The translations under genes and the position numbers were made by a program. Below are positions 47,006-55,756 of a stretch of DNA of 64,000 bases, piece by piece (the stretch's first letter is position 1; each line of letters opens with the position of its first letter). The DNA is taken from positions 1 through 64,000 of the forward strand of contig JAGXGA010000047.1 in NCBI GenBank assembly GCA_024636975.1, written 5' to 3'. Under the pieces are notes generated by a model. It was not told where the DNA came from. It made no database searches and worked only from the letters and a program-made list of their open reading frames with translations. This DNA is from Mariniphaga sp. Lineage in GTDB: Bacteria; Bacteroidota; Bacteroidia; Bacteroidales; Prolixibacteraceae.

Positions 47006-47926
47006 TTAATTCATAATTGCGGTGGAAGCAAATGTTCTTTTAATCCCTTTCCTGTATTTAACGGCAGGATAGCCCATAATTACAAACAATCCTTCGCGGC
47101 TGGTGTATTTGATGTTGTACTTTTCGCGCAGCATGTGGGCTCTTTTACCATTCTGAATTAATGGATGTATTCCTCCAATCATGCATGTACCAAGCCCGAA
47201 CGACTCAGCTGCATACATTGCGGTGGTAGCTGCAACAACCGGGTCGGCCGGATCGGCATAGGGAGATCCGTAGAAATACATAGCCACGGGGGCATCGTAA
47301 GTCACCAGGTTGATACCGGCATCCATATTTTCAGTGTATACCTTAAAAAGCGGCTTCACAAAACCTTTAAACAGCTCATTGTTTGCTTTTCCCCAAAACG
47401 GACGCATAAGCGCCAGGAACCAGCCGGAGACAAACCATTTCATGCCCGAGAGATAGGTGCAAAAGTCGGCAGCAAATGTGTGTACCATCTTCTTATTGGC
47501 AAGAACCAATACATTTACATCCGATGGAGGAAGCCCCATGGGCGAAGTTCCTGCAGCTTCCAGTATCTTTTCAACAATGCCAGGCTCCACTTCCTTATCA
47601 CGAAACTCCCTGATGCTTCTCCTTCTCTTAAATAGTGCCATAAGCTGGTTAAAACCGGCTGCCTGTTCCCGGGCAGGTAAATCAAACAAATCGGCAGGCG
47701 ACAACTCACGGCCATAAATTTGTATTGCCTCCTCCGGACAAACAGCCATACAATGCCCGCATCCAATACAGCCAAACACTGGGTTATTGCTCAACGTCAC
47801 CCTACCCTTTTCAAGCCTGATGCTGAAATCCTTGCAAACATCCACACAGAGCCCGCAACCGTTACATTTGTCGGAATTAATTCTTATTTCAGCCTTTTCT
47901 TTTGTTCTTGTTGTTGGAACCGCCAT
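47006..47926 (-). CDS. Nitroreductase with N-terminal 2x[4Fe-4S] ferredoxin domain
   Basis: CNGCGLCVDVCKDF, CIGCGHCMAVCPEEAI, RRSIREFRDKEVE. Confidence 0.9.
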   Translation of the reverse strand: MAVPTTRTKEKAEIRINSDKCNGCGLCVDVCKDFSIRLEKGRVTLSNNPVFGCIGCGHCMAVCPEEAIQIYGRELSPADLFDLPAREQAAGFNQLMALFKRRRSIREFRDKEVEPGIVEKILEAAGTSPMGLPPSDVNVLVLANKKMVHTFAADFCTYLSGMKWFVSGWFLALMRPFWGKANNELFKGFVKPLFKVYTENMDAGINLVTYDAPVAMYFYGSPYADPADPVVAATTAMYAAESFGLGTCMIGGIHPLIQNGKRAHMLREKYNIKYTSREGLFVIMGYPAVKYRKGIKRTFASTAIMN

Positions 47927-48007
47927 TTTTTCTCAGGTTATTTGATAGTTCTATCTCAATACATTAAAATGTACCACTAAAGATAATGCTTTAGCAGTGG
48001 ATCATCT

Positions 48008-48215
48008 TTTTCTTTTTTTTATCCACGAATTCCACAGATTTGCACGAATTCTTTTTTTCGTGTAATTAGTGTAATTAGTGGATAATCTTTTTCTTTTTTT
48101 TATCCACGAATTGCACGGATTTACACGAATTCTTTTTTTTTGTGTAATTAGTGGATCATATTTTTCTTCTTTTATTATCTGCGGGTTTGCACGAATTGAA
48201 TTAATTTATTTAGTG
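48008..48215. repeat. Tandem ~82-bp hairpin repeat block A (TCCACGAATTGCACGGATTTACACGAATTCTTTTTTTCGTGTAATTAGTGTAATTAGTGGA)
   Basis: GAATTC(T)n anchors at 48046 and 48127; each unit has ACACGAA/TCGTGT and TCCAC/GTGGA arms. Confidence 0.85.
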
Positions 48216-48222
48216 GATTTTC

Positions 48223-48615
48223 CTACAGAACAATTCTTTTATAATGAAGGCTGGTTGCACCGAAATTTACCAGCAGTCCCAGTTTAAAATCAGTTGCTTT
48301 CAAATAATTCAGCGTTTGGGCTATGTTTGATGAATGAAGTTCACCAATGGCTTTTATTTCGACAATTATTTTTTCGTAGCAAACAAAATCAGCATCATAG
48401 GTTTTCTTTAACAAACGCTTCTTATACTGTATATGTAAACTTTTTTCCTGCTCGTAAGGAATTTTCCGACGCTCAAATTCTATGGCTAATGCCTCCTGAT
48501 AGACGGCTTCTAAAAATCCACAGCCTAACACTTTATGCACCTCCATGCAAGCACCAATTATTTTAAAGCTCTCTTGTTTATAAATTAAATATTCTTGCTG
48601 AGCCAATAGATCCAT
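48223..48615 (-). CDS. GxxExxY protein (PD-(D/E)XK nuclease-like superfamily)
   Basis: [28 protein letters not shown] and [18 protein letters not shown]. Confidence 0.9.
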   Translation of the reverse strand: MDLLAQQEYLIYKQESFKIIGACMEVHKVLGCGFLEAVYQEALAIEFERRKIPYEQEKSLHIQYKKRLLKKTYDADFVCYEKIIVEIKAIGELHSSNIAQTLNYLKATDFKLGLLVNFGATSLHYKRIVL

Positions 48616-48704
48616 TGTGCTTTCTTTTTACCTCTTTACTTATAAAATTGGATTCTATTCTAATCGCACTAATGTACAAAATTTTGGTGTAAGAAAATAT
48701 AATT

Positions 48705-48985
48705 TGTATTTTTTTATCCATGAATTCCACTGCATTGCACGAATTCTTTTTTTCGTGTAATTAGTGTAATTAGTGGACCATCTTTTTCTTCTTTTTTATC
48801 TAAAGATTGCACGGATTTGCATGAATTCTTTTTTTCGTGTAATTGGTGTAATTAGTGGATCATCTTTTTTCTTTTTTTTATCCACGGATTGCACGGATTT
48901 ACACGAATTCTTTTTTTCGTGTGATTAGTGTAATTAGTGGACCATCTTTTTCTTCTTTTTAATCCACGGATTGCACGGATAGTTT
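48705..48985. repeat. Tandem ~82-bp hairpin repeat block B, same family as block A
   Basis: GAATTC(T)n anchors at 48741, 48823, 48905 (82-bp spacing). Confidence 0.87.
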
Positions 48986-48998
48986 TTAGTACAAGCAC

Positions 48999-49577
48999 CT
49001 AAACGGTCTTCCTGCTTTTCAATACCCAAAACAGCCCTTTTAAATTTGATTGCATTCGACCAATCATAAGCTGAATTAAAATGTGTTCGCTAAAAGCTAA
49101 AATGCCCCAGAAAATCATTATATAATAAAAACCAGCATAAAAATCAAAGACAAATAGTGTGAAAAAGAAGAACCCCTGGATGTACCCGCCTATCTTCCAG
49201 GAATATAGGTGCAGGCTGGGCAGTCGTTTAAACTTCAGCAGCGACAACAGATTGGCAACAACAAAAAGAGATATAAAAATGCTGAAACTCACCAGGTAGG
49301 GATTGAATTCCGATGCTTTAAAAAGAAAAATTCCCGCAAAAGCAAGGATGTAGGTTCCTGTATCTGCAATCGAATCGAGACGTGCACCAAATTCAGTCTG
49401 CATATGGAATGTTCGTGCAATCCACCCGTCAAGAATATCCGTCACCAGGTTAACCATCAGCAGGATAACAAAAACATTTTCATGGCCGCTAACAGCAGCA
49501 AACAAAACCACCGGAAATGTAACTATCCGGTAAAATGAAAGGAGGTTTGGCAATGTAAATTTACTTTCTCTGGTCAC
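48999..49577 (-). CDS. CDP-alcohol phosphatidyltransferase
   Basis: DILDGWIARTFHMQTEFGARLDSIAD (DGxxAR..GxxxDxxxD). Confidence 0.9.
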   Translation of the reverse strand: MTRESKFTLPNLLSFYRIVTFPVVLFAAVSGHENVFVILLMVNLVTDILDGWIARTFHMQTEFGARLDSIADTGTYILAFAGIFLFKASEFNPYLVSFSIFISLFVVANLLSLLKFKRLPSLHLYSWKIGGYIQGFFFFTLFVFDFYAGFYYIMIFWGILAFSEHILIQLMIGRMQSNLKGLFWVLKSRKTV

Positions 49578-49697
49578 GATTTATTTTAAGTTTATATGTT
49601 TATACGTGGCAAATTAATCCAGGTTGTTGATTGAACAAAACTTTTTTCATTCTGTTTTTTTTAACAGGAGTAGAGAAACCATCTGTAAATTTTTAAT

Positions 49698-49901
49698 ATG
49701 AAGTACATTTCTTTTTACGGGAATTTGTACCATTGCCCGTATGGACGCAGGTTAACAACCTGTCATGTCTATCCGATAACCCATTCGTCATTTGAAGAGA
49801 AGTTTTACTGGTTCGAGGGGCTAACCCCGGCAGAAAAGGAATCGGTTGTTAAACATCATGAACAGTGTGCACGAAAGCGCCTTAAAAAAATCAATCATTA
49901 A
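49698..49901 (+). CDS. Small hypothetical protein (67 aa)
   Basis: Intact ORF in convergent gap; YHCPYGRRLTTCHVYPITHSSFEEKFYWFEGLTPAEKESVVKHHEQCARKRL. Confidence 0.6.
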   Translation: MKYISFYGNLYHCPYGRRLTTCHVYPITHSSFEEKFYWFEGLTPAEKESVVKHHEQCARKRLKKINH

Positions 49902-49910
49902 TTGTATGTC

Positions 49911-50711
49911 TTAAATCTTGACTATATTCCCGGTGTAGTTGTAAAACACCCTGCCACCGGCTTCCTTTACCATACCCGGTAAGTTTTCAACACCGGTGCA
50001 GTGGCAAATACCCACGTTCTCAGGGTTCAGTTCGTTTAAATATTTCAGCACCGACTGGTATTGTTCCTGCGGTGCATTCTTTAAATGGAAGCCACCGGTT
50101 ACCAGGTTTACAGGCAACTGGAAAAGCCTGCGGGCTTCTTCTAAAATATTGCTTATTCCCCGGTGCGAGCAGCTGCTGAGCACCGACAACTTATTGTCGT
50201 TTACAATGGCAAGGAACAGTTCATCGTTGAACTCATCATGGGCTGCCCCCTCCTCTTTACCGGTATAAAAATAATCGAAACTGGTATCTTTAGCATGGAT
50301 AACAGGAATATCAGGTACAATATAAACGCCTTCGTCAATTTCGGTAACCTCCTCTACAAAATGAATGCGGCTCCTGTACTTTTCCGGAACGGCAGGTGTA
50401 CCTATGAAACTCCGGCTGTTGTTGTATTTTTTACCGAGCGCTTCCTTTTTCAAATATACCGGAGCATCGCTGTTCACTTCAAGGAAGGCCACCAGGCCGC
50501 CGGTATGGTCGTAATGGCCGTGACTGATAACAAGTGCATCCACCTTGCTGATGTCGATGTCGAGTGCCCGGGCATTCGCTAAAAAGGCAGCACTCTGACC
50601 GGTGTCGAAAAGGATCCTGCGCCGGCCGGTATCGAGGTAAAACGACAGGCCGTGCTCTGAAACCAGCCCCGGCTGGTATACCAGGTTCTCGATGAGCGTT
50701 GTGAGTTTCAT
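49911..50711 (-). CDS. MBL-fold metallo-hydrolase
   Basis: DALVISHGHYDHTGGL, LSSCSHRGISN, VTGGFHL. Confidence 0.9.
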   Translation of the reverse strand: MKLTTLIENLVYQPGLVSEHGLSFYLDTGRRRILFDTGQSAAFLANARALDIDISKVDALVISHGHYDHTGGLVAFLEVNSDAPVYLKKEALGKKYNNSRSFIGTPAVPEKYRSRIHFVEEVTEIDEGVYIVPDIPVIHAKDTSFDYFYTGKEEGAAHDEFNDELFLAIVNDNKLSVLSSCSHRGISNILEEARRLFQLPVNLVTGGFHLKNAPQEQYQSVLKYLNELNPENVGICHCTGVENLPGMVKEAGGRVFYNYTGNIVKI

Positions 50712-50784
50712 AGAATTTGTTGTTTGTTCCTGTAATCTTATTCAATCTCTTAAAGGCTTTTCACTATAAATAGCTTTTGAAACC

Positions 50785-51138
50785 TTAACCCGACATGCGG
50801 TCATTGCATTTATCAATTCTGTCAAAAAGAACAACACCAACTTTGTCGATATGATCCACCAGCGCTAAGTCTTTGATCCGGTCGTAGATTACCAGGTCAA
50901 ACTTATAGGGTAAATCAAGCTGGTCGAAGTCAATCGACAGGTTCAAAATATCATCCAGGTTTAAATTTTTGCCTTTCAGGGCAAGATCAATGTCGGAGCC
51001 ATTTTCGAAATTCCCCTTTGCCCGTGAACCAAACAGGATCACCTGTTCAACTTTATTGTTTTGTTGAAGCAGTGAAACCATCTGTTTGAGATCATTGACC
51101 CTTAATCCATATTTTGTAGTGTCCGAATGCAAAACCAT
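50785..51138 (-). CDS. MNT-type nucleotidyltransferase antitoxin
   Basis: VILFGSRAKGNFENGSDIDLAL. Confidence 0.87.
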   Translation of the reverse strand: MVLHSDTTKYGLRVNDLKQMVSLLQQNNKVEQVILFGSRAKGNFENGSDIDLALKGKNLNLDDILNLSIDFDQLDLPYKFDLVIYDRIKDLALVDHIDKVGVVLFDRIDKCNDRMSG

Positions 51139-51147
51139 ATTTGCTTC

Positions 51148-51546
51148 TTATTCATTCATCAGTCTTTCCCTTAAATCACCCAGCAATTGTATATATTCTG
51201 CCCTGATATATTCTATGATTTCTTCTGCAGTTTCTTCATCATAAGTATGATTGGTAAGATTTCTGCTCTTATGCATTCGTGTCCAGCCAATTCCGTCAGC
51301 AATATAGCCATCCTGAAAGCTTTGTTCAATGACAGGTTTAGGCCCTGCAATCCCAATATAACCTTTTTCTTTCAGCAAATCCTGCAATGTTTTCCATGCC
51401 AGCTCATAAGTGTATTCAAATGCTTTTATAAGCCCTTGTTGTTCCATCTCGTTAAGATTTTCAGCTTCGGTAAAACGTTCCAGTTGCTTAAACGCTTTAT
51501 CAAAATTTGCGAATCGTTGTTTCCAACGTATGTCATAGTCTGTCAT
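51148..51546 (-). CDS. HEPN/HI0074-type nucleotidyltransferase substrate-binding protein (toxin)
   Basis: QRFANFDKAFKQLERFTE...GLIKAFEYTYELAWKTLQDLLKEKGY. Confidence 0.87.
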   Translation of the reverse strand: MTDYDIRWKQRFANFDKAFKQLERFTEAENLNEMEQQGLIKAFEYTYELAWKTLQDLLKEKGYIGIAGPKPVIEQSFQDGYIADGIGWTRMHKSRNLTNHTYDEETAEEIIEYIRAEYIQLLGDLRERLMNE

Positions 51547-51689
51547 ATCGATTCAGGATATTATTTTCTACTACAAATATAATCTTAATTGATGAACACA
51601 TTTCCAATTGGGAGTTAAATAAGCCTCCCAGAAATTATAAGAAAAGCAAAATATTCCATATACTCAAAGCACTTCTTTATGGTTAACCA

Positions 51690-51721
51690 CAAAAAAAGGG
51701 CCCAGCCAAACTGAACCCTTC
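51690..51721 (-). terminator. Rho-independent terminator of M13 peptidase gene
   Basis: Reverse strand AAGGGTTCAG-TTTGG-CTGGGCCCTTTTTTT. Confidence 0.75.
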
Positions 51722-51746
51722 CGAATTATTTTACTATGAATTATCC

Positions 51747-53771
51747 CTACCAGATATCTGCGCGCTGTTCTTCGGGAAGGTACATGTAATCGCCTTCATT
51801 TACATCAAAGGCAGCATGAAACTGTGGTATATTGCGCAGTGGCCCCAGCACACGATATCTGCCCAGTGAGTGGACATCCTCTTTTGTAAGGCGCAGGATT
51901 TCCTTGTTGCGCACGTTGCCTGCCCATACATGAGCATACGAAAGGAAGAAGCGCTGGTCGGGCGTGAACCCGTCGATGGGGTCTTCCTGATCGCTGGCGT
52001 TATGGAATGCCTGGTAGGCAATGTTCAGTCCGCCAAGATCGGCAATGTTTTCACCCAGGGTGAGTTTTCCATCGGCAGGTATGGTATCGAGCACCATAAA
52101 TTCGTTGTACTGGTCTACAAGCACCTGTGCCCTTTCGTCGAATCGCCGGGCATCTTCCTCAGTCCACCAGTCGTTCAGGTTTCCTTCCTTGTCGTACTTA
52201 CGCCCCTGGTCATCGAACCCGTGGGTGATTTCATGACCGATTACCACTCCAATAGCGCCGTAGTTCACGGCATCGTCGGCATCGAGGTAGAAGAACGGAG
52301 GTTGCAAAATGGCGGCAGGGAATGCAATTTCATTCATCGCCGGACTGTAATAGGCATTCACCATCTGTGGCGGCATATACCATTCCGATTTATCGACCGG
52401 CTTGTTAATTTTATCACGAAAGTACTCTGCATTGAATAAACGTGAGCGCATGGCGTTCTCAAAATAACTGTCGCGCTGAACTTCAAGCCCTGAATAATCG
52501 CGCCACTTGTCGGGGTAACCAATCTTCACATTAATTGTAGCCAGTTTTTCATGAGCCATTAGTTTTGTTGAATCGCCCATCCATTCCAGCTCATCGATAC
52601 GCTGCCCCAGGGCAACTCTGAGGTTTTCAACAAGGTCGACCATCCGTTCCTTGGCTTCGGGCGGAAAGTATTCGGCCACATAAAGCTGACCGATGGCCTC
52701 GCTCAGGGCGCTGCTGGTGTTGCCCTGCACCCTTTTCCAACGGGCACGGTTCTCTTCCTGTCCGCTCATCACTTTGCCATAGAAGTTGAAATCCTGGTCA
52801 ACAAAATCGGTCGACAGGTAAGGCGCTGCCCCGTTAATCATGTTCCAGCTCAGGTAAGCTTTCCAGTCGTCGACCGGAATTTCGGCCATCATGGCGCTTA
52901 CTTCCTTAAAGAAACCGGGCATGCCCACATTAATCTCCTCCTGATTAGGGAAGCCAAGCGTGGTAAAGAATCCGTTCCAGTTGAACTCCGGAGAGAGTTC
53001 AGCCAGTCCGGCAAGGTTCATCTTGTTATAGGTAGCATGCGGATCGCGGCGCTCCAGACGTGTCATCGAAGCTTCGGCCAGGCGGGTTTCAATGTCCATA
53101 ATGGTCTGAGCCTTTTCTTTGGCAACAACTTCACTGTCGCCCACCAGCATTAACATTTTTGACATGTGATCTACATACTCTTTGCGAATCTCTTTCGAGC
53201 GTTCGTCCTGGCTAACGTAGTAATCACGGTCACTCAGTCCAAGGCCACCCTGGTAAAGCTGGGCAATTACCCAGTCGCTGTTTTGCTTGTCGGCCGAACC
53301 AAAAAATGAGAACAGCGTGCCATTACCCGTCAGGTGGTATTTGATAACCAGTTCCTGGATATCTTCAATGGTTTCTGCAGCGGCTATCTCTTCGAGGTAA
53401 GGCCTGAGGGGCGCTGCACCCAGCTCTTCAATTTTTACGGTATCCATGCCCTCGTTATAAAAATCGGCAATTTTTTGCCCATAGGAACCGGGCTCATGCT
53501 CAGCCATGGTGATTTCCTTAAACAGCGTTTGCAACTGTTTCTCGGCTTCATCCCGTAACTTGTCGAAGCTCCCGTAACGGCTCTTGTCGCCCGGAAGCGG
53601 GTTATGGACTTTCCACCCGCCGTTGGCATACTGGTCGAAATCGTATGCCGGATCTACCGTAGTATCCAGATCATCTAAATTAATCCCGGTTGATTTTTCC
53701 GGATTGTTGCAGGCTTTAAACAACCCTGCCGTTATTAATACCATCATAATCAAATAAAAGGTTTTTCTCAT
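51747..53771 (-). CDS. pepO: M13 family metallopeptidase, lipoprotein
   Basis: VIGHEITHGFDDQGRKYDKEGN, LGENIADLGGLNIAY. Confidence 0.93.
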   Translation of the reverse strand: MRKTFYLIMMVLITAGLFKACNNPEKSTGINLDDLDTTVDPAYDFDQYANGGWKVHNPLPGDKSRYGSFDKLRDEAEKQLQTLFKEITMAEHEPGSYGQKIADFYNEGMDTVKIEELGAAPLRPYLEEIAAAETIEDIQELVIKYHLTGNGTLFSFFGSADKQNSDWVIAQLYQGGLGLSDRDYYVSQDERSKEIRKEYVDHMSKMLMLVGDSEVVAKEKAQTIMDIETRLAEASMTRLERRDPHATYNKMNLAGLAELSPEFNWNGFFTTLGFPNQEEINVGMPGFFKEVSAMMAEIPVDDWKAYLSWNMINGAAPYLSTDFVDQDFNFYGKVMSGQEENRARWKRVQGNTSSALSEAIGQLYVAEYFPPEAKERMVDLVENLRVALGQRIDELEWMGDSTKLMAHEKLATINVKIGYPDKWRDYSGLEVQRDSYFENAMRSRLFNAEYFRDKINKPVDKSEWYMPPQMVNAYYSPAMNEIAFPAAILQPPFFYLDADDAVNYGAIGVVIGHEITHGFDDQGRKYDKEGNLNDWWTEEDARRFDERAQVLVDQYNEFMVLDTIPADGKLTLGENIADLGGLNIAYQAFHNASDQEDPIDGFTPDQRFFLSYAHVWAGNVRNKEILRLTKEDVHSLGRYRVLGPLRNIPQFHAAFDVNEGDYMYLPEEQRADIW

Positions 53772-54158
53772 CTCATTAATATTTCAATATTGTTTTTTGA
53801 ATTCACTTACAATGAACAATTCCGGTCAGCTTAGTATGTTATTAGAGATTGCTGCTGCCGTAAAAGATATTTCGTATAAACTGATTGGTTAACATACCCC
53901 CTAAAACATTACAAAATTAAAAGCATATTATGGCATGTTAGCGTAAAACGGTTCAGGATTAATCAAAGATCAGGCCATTAATTGTTTGGGGTTATATTTC
54001 TCAATTGCGTGAATGGTGTATTCCTGACTGGGACAGAATTGCTTCTTTCTCATCCAGATTGCCATTCGTTCGGTAAACAGGACGGAATCAGCCATTATTC
54101 GGAAAACAGGAGGGTTATTATAGAGCTTGATGCAAGAATTATCCGGACGCGGTTTCAG

Positions 54159-55139
54159 CTATTCGGGAATGATTAGTTCCCTGGTGCTGGAGGTCCATGC
54201 GGAGAAATAGCCCAATGCACCATTGGAGAGGTTCGACAAAGGATTGGCAGGCGATGGTGAGCCAGGGTTCAGATTGGCCACTTCGCGCAGGGAGGAAAAG
54301 TATTCCCATGCATTGTAATCGATCGAAAGCAGTTCCACCTTAACAGTATCTTGTGGTTCAAACAGTTGGCCTCTTAAGCGAACCTGGATGCTTTTACCAT
54401 CCAGACTGCTGTCGTCGAATATAATTAAATCATCCACCTCGTCGAACCGTTCGCCATTTTTGTACAGCTTCACCCTGTAGTAGTTTTCCTCTTCACCGGG
54501 ATCGGTAAAATAAAGCAGTACGCGGTAGCCGCCTTCGAAGAAAATCTGCTCCTGCTGGTATTCGTAGGCTATTGAATCGATTTTCACCAGCGGGTTGAGG
54601 GTCGATACACCTGTATATTCCTGTCCATCCATTTTAACCGTCAGGCGATAAACCGAATTAAAGTTAACCGGCAAATCATCCAGCCGGTATAGGCCGGGTT
54701 CGGTCTGTTCGGCCTGCAATTGAAACCCGGGGCCATTTGTAAGCATAACAGAGGCTTCTTCCACTTTAGGCATTGGCTGATTACTGAAATAACTGGCAGT
54801 ATTTGATATTTTTACTTCAAGAGTGCCTTCGTTCTGCGACAGGTTACCTTCGATAACTAAGGCCGGTTCCGATTCATTCAAATCCACATCGATGACTTTT
54901 TCGCAGCCGGAGAGAAAGAGGATCAGCAAGGGAAAGGCCAGCAGAAAGAGGGAGGCAAGTGAGGGAATAATCAGGGATCGGTGAGGATTAGGTAGAGATT
55001 GGTTGTGATTAGGTTGTGATTTATAGTGATTAAGTAGTGATTGGTGGTGATTAAGTGGTGATTTATAGTGATTAGGTAGTGATTGTGGGAGGTTCTGTTG
55101 CTGGAAACCTGATATCGGATGAGAATTATCGTTTTTCAT
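54159..55139 (-). CDS. DUF4249 lipoprotein (partner of TonB receptor) with N-terminal 7-aa repeat extension
   Basis: LLILFLSGCEKVIDVDLNESEPALVIEGNLSQNEGTLEVKISNTASYF. Confidence 0.83.
   Translation of the reverse strand: MKNDNSHPISGFQQQNLPQSLPNHYKSPLNHHQSLLNHYKSQPNHNQSLPNPHRSLIIPSLASLFLLAFPLLILFLSGCEKVIDVDLNESEPALVIEGNLSQNEGTLEVKISNTASYFSNQPMPKVEEASVMLTNGPGFQLQAEQTEPGLYRLDDLPVNFNSVYRLTVKMDGQEYTGVSTLNPLVKIDSIAYEYQQEQIFFEGGYRVLLYFTDPGEEENYYRVKLYKNGERFDEVDDLIIFDDSSLDGKSIQVRLRGQLFEPQDTVKVELLSIDYNAWEYFSSLREVANLNPGSPSPANPLSNLSNGALGYFSAWTSSTRELIIPE
54965..55090. repeat. ~10-11-bp periodic GATT repeats (GATTAGGTAGTGATTGGTGGT...)
   Basis: About ten GATT cores at alternating 10/11-bp spacing, encoding NHYKSPLNHHQSLL-type heptads. 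Confidence 0.8.
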
Positions 55140-55228
55140 AACATCATGTTAATACTTTTTGATGAGTGAACAAAAATATATAAAAACTTCAAAGTTGTAC
55201 TGATTTCGATTAGAACCTGACATGCAAT

Positions 55229-55560
55229 TCATTTTGCATTATTCTTTGAAGTGAGTGTTGAAATATAATTATTTAGTTTTACACCCAGCTTTTCCAATTT
55301 TTGTAATTCATAATTAAAATATTCTTCAGAAATAATTTTTCTGTTTTTTGCTTTTGCCAGCCAGGTTTTGGTTTCAAAAAGGGAACCACGTGAATAAAAC
55401 ATGAAATTCTTCCGGTCCTTAAAATAATACCTCCCAAATCCTTCCGAAATGTTTGCTGCAATTGAATCGGAACTTTTAATTACCTGTTGTCCTATCGAAT
55501 ACTTAGCCAGATTTCCCCATTCAATAACAGAAAACCAAACATATAAATTTCCATATCTTC
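55229..55560 (-). pseudogene. Four-helix bundle (23S rRNA intervening-sequence-type) protein, frame broken near 5' end
   Basis: KYSIGQQVIKSSDSIAANISEGFGRYYFKDRKNFMFYSRGSLFETKTWLAKAKNRKIISEEYFNYELQKLEKLGVKLNNYIS in one frame; plausible ATG in another. Confidence 0.6.
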
Positions 55561-55659
55561 AAGTTTCAAAATAATAATGTTTAAAGTTAATTTTCCTCGA
55601 AATTTATGAAATATTTATTGAAATTTTGTTCATAACTATTCCCTATTTTCCTAAATCAC

Positions 55660-55752
55660 CATTAATCTCCACCAATCTCCACCAATCTCCATCAATCTCT
55701 ATCAATCTCCACCAATCTCGTTCAATCTCCTTCAATCTCCTTCAATCTCCTT
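55660..55752. repeat. ~10-bp periodic repeats (CAATCTCCAC), inverted relative to 54965-55090
   Basis: Reverse complement reads GATTGGTGGAGATTGATGGAGATT... Confidence 0.85.
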
Positions 55753-55756
55753 CCCC

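Noticed and set aside
48705-48985. CRISPR array
   Set aside because: Units are ~82 bp, nearly identical over their full length with internal palindromes and no unique spacers; no cas genes nearby. The blocks at 12.8 kb and 55.7 kb fail for the same reasons.
51870-52439. 189-aa plus-strand ORF
   Set aside because: Antisense shadow ORF inside the strongly supported M13 peptidase gene; likewise other antisense ORFs within long CDSs (e.g. 58961-59584, 965-1300).
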